Assembly: GCA_017378975.1 (NCBI GenBank)
Contig: JAFNXT010000002.1
Coordinates: 1 to 6,038, forward strand
Origin: Oscillospiraceae bacterium
GTDB lineage: Bacteria > Bacillota > Clostridia > Oscillospirales > Oscillospiraceae
Length of the DNA: 6,038 bases
Direction of reading: 5' to 3'
How positions within the stretch are numbered: position 1 is the stretch's first letter; each line of letters begins with the position of its first letter. The translations under genes were made by a program, and so were the position numbers. Positions 5,012 to 6,038 of this stretch are shown here, piece after piece. The notes under the pieces are model-generated. The model was not told the origin of the DNA. It did not search any database and was given only the letters and a program-made list of their open reading frames with translations.

Positions 5012-5707
5012 ATGATGTATGAAACGCTGCGGTCCGGTCTGCCCGCCTTGGGGCTGGACCTGACGGAAGATACCTGCCGGAAGCTCTGCGCCTTCGGCGC
5101 GGCTGTGGTGGAGCAGAACAAGGTCATGAACCTGACCGCCATCACCGAGGATACGGCGGTGGCCAAGCTCCACCTGCTGGACAGCCTGAGCGTGCTGAAG
5201 GCCGCCCGGCTGGAGGGCAAGCGGCTGATCGACGTGGGCTGTGGTGCCGGATTCCCCGGCGTGCCGGTGAAGATCGGTTGCCCCGATGTCAGCGTGACGC
5301 TTTTGGATTCCTTGGGCAAGCGTATGGCTTGGCTGGAACGGATCCTGCCGGAGCTGGGCGTGGAGGCCGAATGCGTCACCGCCCGGGCGGAGGGATTCGC
5401 CGCCCAGCGTCGGGAACAGTACGACTTCGCCACCAGCCGTGCCGTGGCAAGACTGAACATCCTGCTGGAGCTGACCGCCCCCTTCGTAAAGGTGGGAGGG
5501 AAGGTCCTGGCCATGAAGGGCGCCGCCGCCCGGGAAGAGCTGGCGGAAGCCCAGACCGCCATCAAAAAACTGGGTCTGGAGCTGGAACAGGTCCTCGACT
5601 TCCCCGTGGACGGCACCGCCCATTCCGTGATCGTCCTGAAAAAGGTGCGGCCCACCCCGGCCCAATACCCCAGAGCGTATGCTAAGATCAAGAAAACACC
5701 CTTGTGA
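5012..5707 (+). CDS. rsmG: 16S rRNA (guanine-N7)-methyltransferase RsmG (GidB)
   Basis: RsmG transfers a methyl group from S-adenosylmethionine to N7 of the guanine at position 527 (E. coli numbering) of 16S rRNA; its loss gives low-level streptomycin resistance in several bacteria. The 231-residue product is full length. Visible motifs are MNLTAI (39-44), LHLLDSL (53-59), the SAM-binding loop DVGCGAGFPG (74-83, usually DVGTGAGFPG), LLDSLGKRMAWL (97-108), DFATSRAVA (138-146), MKG (168-170) and the conserved basic tail YPRAYAKIKKTPL (219-231). ATG codons at 5012 and 5015 are both possible; only a GGGGGA-type site overlapping the previous gene's end is available, fitting coupled translation with the DUF3810 gene. 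rsmG is often near oriC in Firmicutes, usually after mnmG, but here mnmG is absent upstream. Confidence 0.97.
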   Translation: MMYETLRSGLPALGLDLTEDTCRKLCAFGAAVVEQNKVMNLTAITEDTAVAKLHLLDSLSVLKAARLEGKRLIDVGCGAGFPGVPVKIGCPDVSVTLLDSLGKRMAWLERILPELGVEAECVTARAEGFAAQRREQYDFATSRAVARLNILLELTAPFVKVGGKVLAMKGAAAREELAEAQTAIKKLGLELEQVLDFPVDGTAHSVIVLKKVRPTPAQYPRAYAKIKKTPL

Positions 5708-5732
5708 AAAAAGATCCGCCTAAGGGTAGTTT

Positions 5733-5872
5733 CCAATAAGACAGTATGAGAACATTACTGACATAGGGTAGCTGCCGTACAGGAGTGCGACAAGAAAAAA
5801 TTGACGATACTTGGTTTTCACAACCAGGTATCGTCTTTTTCTATCTTTAACAGAATGTTTGGATCTTATTGG
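5733..5872 (+). promoter_or_regulatory. Structured leader before the TnpV-like start (SD-sequestering inverted repeat)
   Basis: This AT-richer stretch after rsmG holds no gene. CCAATAAGA (5733-5741) is the exact complement of TCTTATTGG (5864-5872), whose last two bases are the first two of the GGAGG ribosome site (5871-5875). AAGATCC (5711-5717) also complements GGATCTT (5861-5867). Either pairing would enclose the hairpin at 5803-5835 and partly mask the ribosome site, as in attenuated leaders. It may equally be leftover structure from the mobile element. Confidence 0.35.
5803..5840 (+). terminator. Strong rho-independent terminator, probably bidirectional
   Basis: GACGATACTTGGTT (5803-5816) pairs with AACCAGGTATCGTC (5822-5835) as a 14-bp stem with one T-G wobble and a 5-base loop. 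TTTTT follows at 5836-5840 on the plus strand. On the minus strand the stem is followed by AATTTTTT (5802-5795), so it could work both ways. It would end the DUF3810-rsmG transcript about 100 bases after the rsmG stop. It lies within AT-richer sequence that leads into the TnpV-like start, so it may instead belong to that element's leader. Confidence 0.85.
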
Positions 5873-5880
5873 AGGTACAT

Positions 5881-6038
5881 ATGATGCAAGAACTGAACTA
5901 TATCCGTTGTGGTGATCACTATATTCCCGATATTCCAGCGTGTCAAAAAACCATGTCTTCGCGAGGAGGGCAAAGCCCGACGCACCCCAGGGTGGCCTCT
6001 CTTGCCCTTCGGGCAATTCACCTTCTGGCGATCCCCTA
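5881..6038 (+). pseudogene. tnpV: TnpV-like mobile-element gene, 5' fragment interrupted by the MITE-like repeat
   Basis: The reading begins MMQELNYIRCGDHYIPDI (5881-5934). This strongly resembles the N-terminus of TnpV, a small protein of about 120 residues carried by Tn4451-type and related clostridial mobile elements, where the start is typically followed by an LP-E-rich stretch and GRM/GRWGR. GGAGG at 5871-5875 is a good ribosome site for the ATG at 5881 or 5884. From 5936 on, the DNA is the inverted copy of the repeat at 3592-3694, and the frame reads through it as unrelated residues. If that copy continues like copy 1, the frame would stop inside it. Hence this is a broken gene. Its base composition is clearly more AT-rich than rsmG. 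TnpV assignment rests on 18 recalled residues, so it is moderately sure. Confidence 0.6.
5936..6038 (-). mobile_element. MITE-like noncoding element, copy 2 (inverted, runs off the right edge)
   Basis: All 103 bases are the exact reverse complement of 3592-3694. The left boundary CAGCGTGTCAAAAAA is the terminal inverted repeat of the core element, without the GC-rich palindrome that flanks copy 1. This indicates that the 205-bp core is the mobile unit and that the outer palindromes are separate. The perfect identity points to recent insertion or gene conversion. The other end lies outside the window, so a target-site duplication cannot be assessed. Confidence 0.82.

Noticed and set aside
3802..5736. 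A 644-codon open frame on the minus strand opposite the DUF3810 gene and rsmG.
   Set aside because: It lies opposite two genes with clear family motifs, ribosome sites and promoter. Its product is low-complexity (Ser/Arg then Gly/His/Gln-rich), as expected from antisense of GC-rich codons.
5720..6016. A 98-codon minus-strand ORF after rsmG.
   Set aside because: It crosses the repeat, the broken TnpV-like gene and the terminator hairpin, and has no recognisable domain.

Overview
The window is a replication-origin region from a moderately high-GC Firmicute, most likely a gut clostridium of the Oscillospiraceae type. The evidence is the leftward dnaA - origin - dnaN order, Firmicute-style Shine-Dalgarno sites (AAGGAG, AAAGGAGG), GC-rich third codon positions, a clostridial aldo/keto reductase carrying two 4Fe-4S clusters, and a TnpV-like gene start. 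The genus is inferred, not shown.

Layout, left to right. Positions 1-473 hold the N-terminal part of dnaN (minus strand, running off the left edge). Positions 474-806 are the dnaN-dnaA intergenic region and look like oriC: an A/T-only run, a run of DnaA-trio triplets, and a cluster of DnaA-box-like sites. Next to dnaA lies a large quasi-palindrome built from 7-bp GATAYGA units. dnaA (minus) occupies 807-2120, with a candidate promoter at 2192-2220. A second copy of the heptamer quasi-palindrome (2288-2367) starts directly at the stop codon of an aldo/keto reductase gene (minus, 2368-3393), which has a good sigma-A-type promoter at 3418-3446.

Positions 3468-3720 are a noncoding nested repeat: a 205-bp MITE-like core (3490-3694) between GC-rich palindromes. 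To its right is a plus-strand operon with an extended -10 promoter: a membrane-anchored HELAH zincin of the DUF3810 type (3832-5010), then rsmG (5012-5707), 1 base apart. A strong terminator-like hairpin follows at 5803-5840. The last 158 bases hold the first 18 codons of a TnpV-like gene, cut off at 5935/5936 by a second, inverted copy of the MITE-like core that runs off the right edge.

How it fits together: DnaA would bind the boxes at 559-714, extend onto the trio strand and melt the AT-rich run beside dnaN; DnaN is the sliding clamp loaded afterwards. RsmG (16S rRNA m7G methyltransferase) is a common origin-proximal gene in Firmicutes, but its usual neighbours rpmH, rnpA, yidC, jag, mnmE and mnmG are not between it and dnaA. 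An unrelated reductase and repeats lie there instead, which suggests rearrangement. The most interesting points are the origin architecture (trios plus AGATCTNCAC repeats), the twin heptamer hairpins after two stop codons, and the 103-bp perfect inverted repeat pair enclosing the DUF3810-rsmG operon, one copy of which interrupts a mobile-element gene. I did not find a clearly new multi-gene system.
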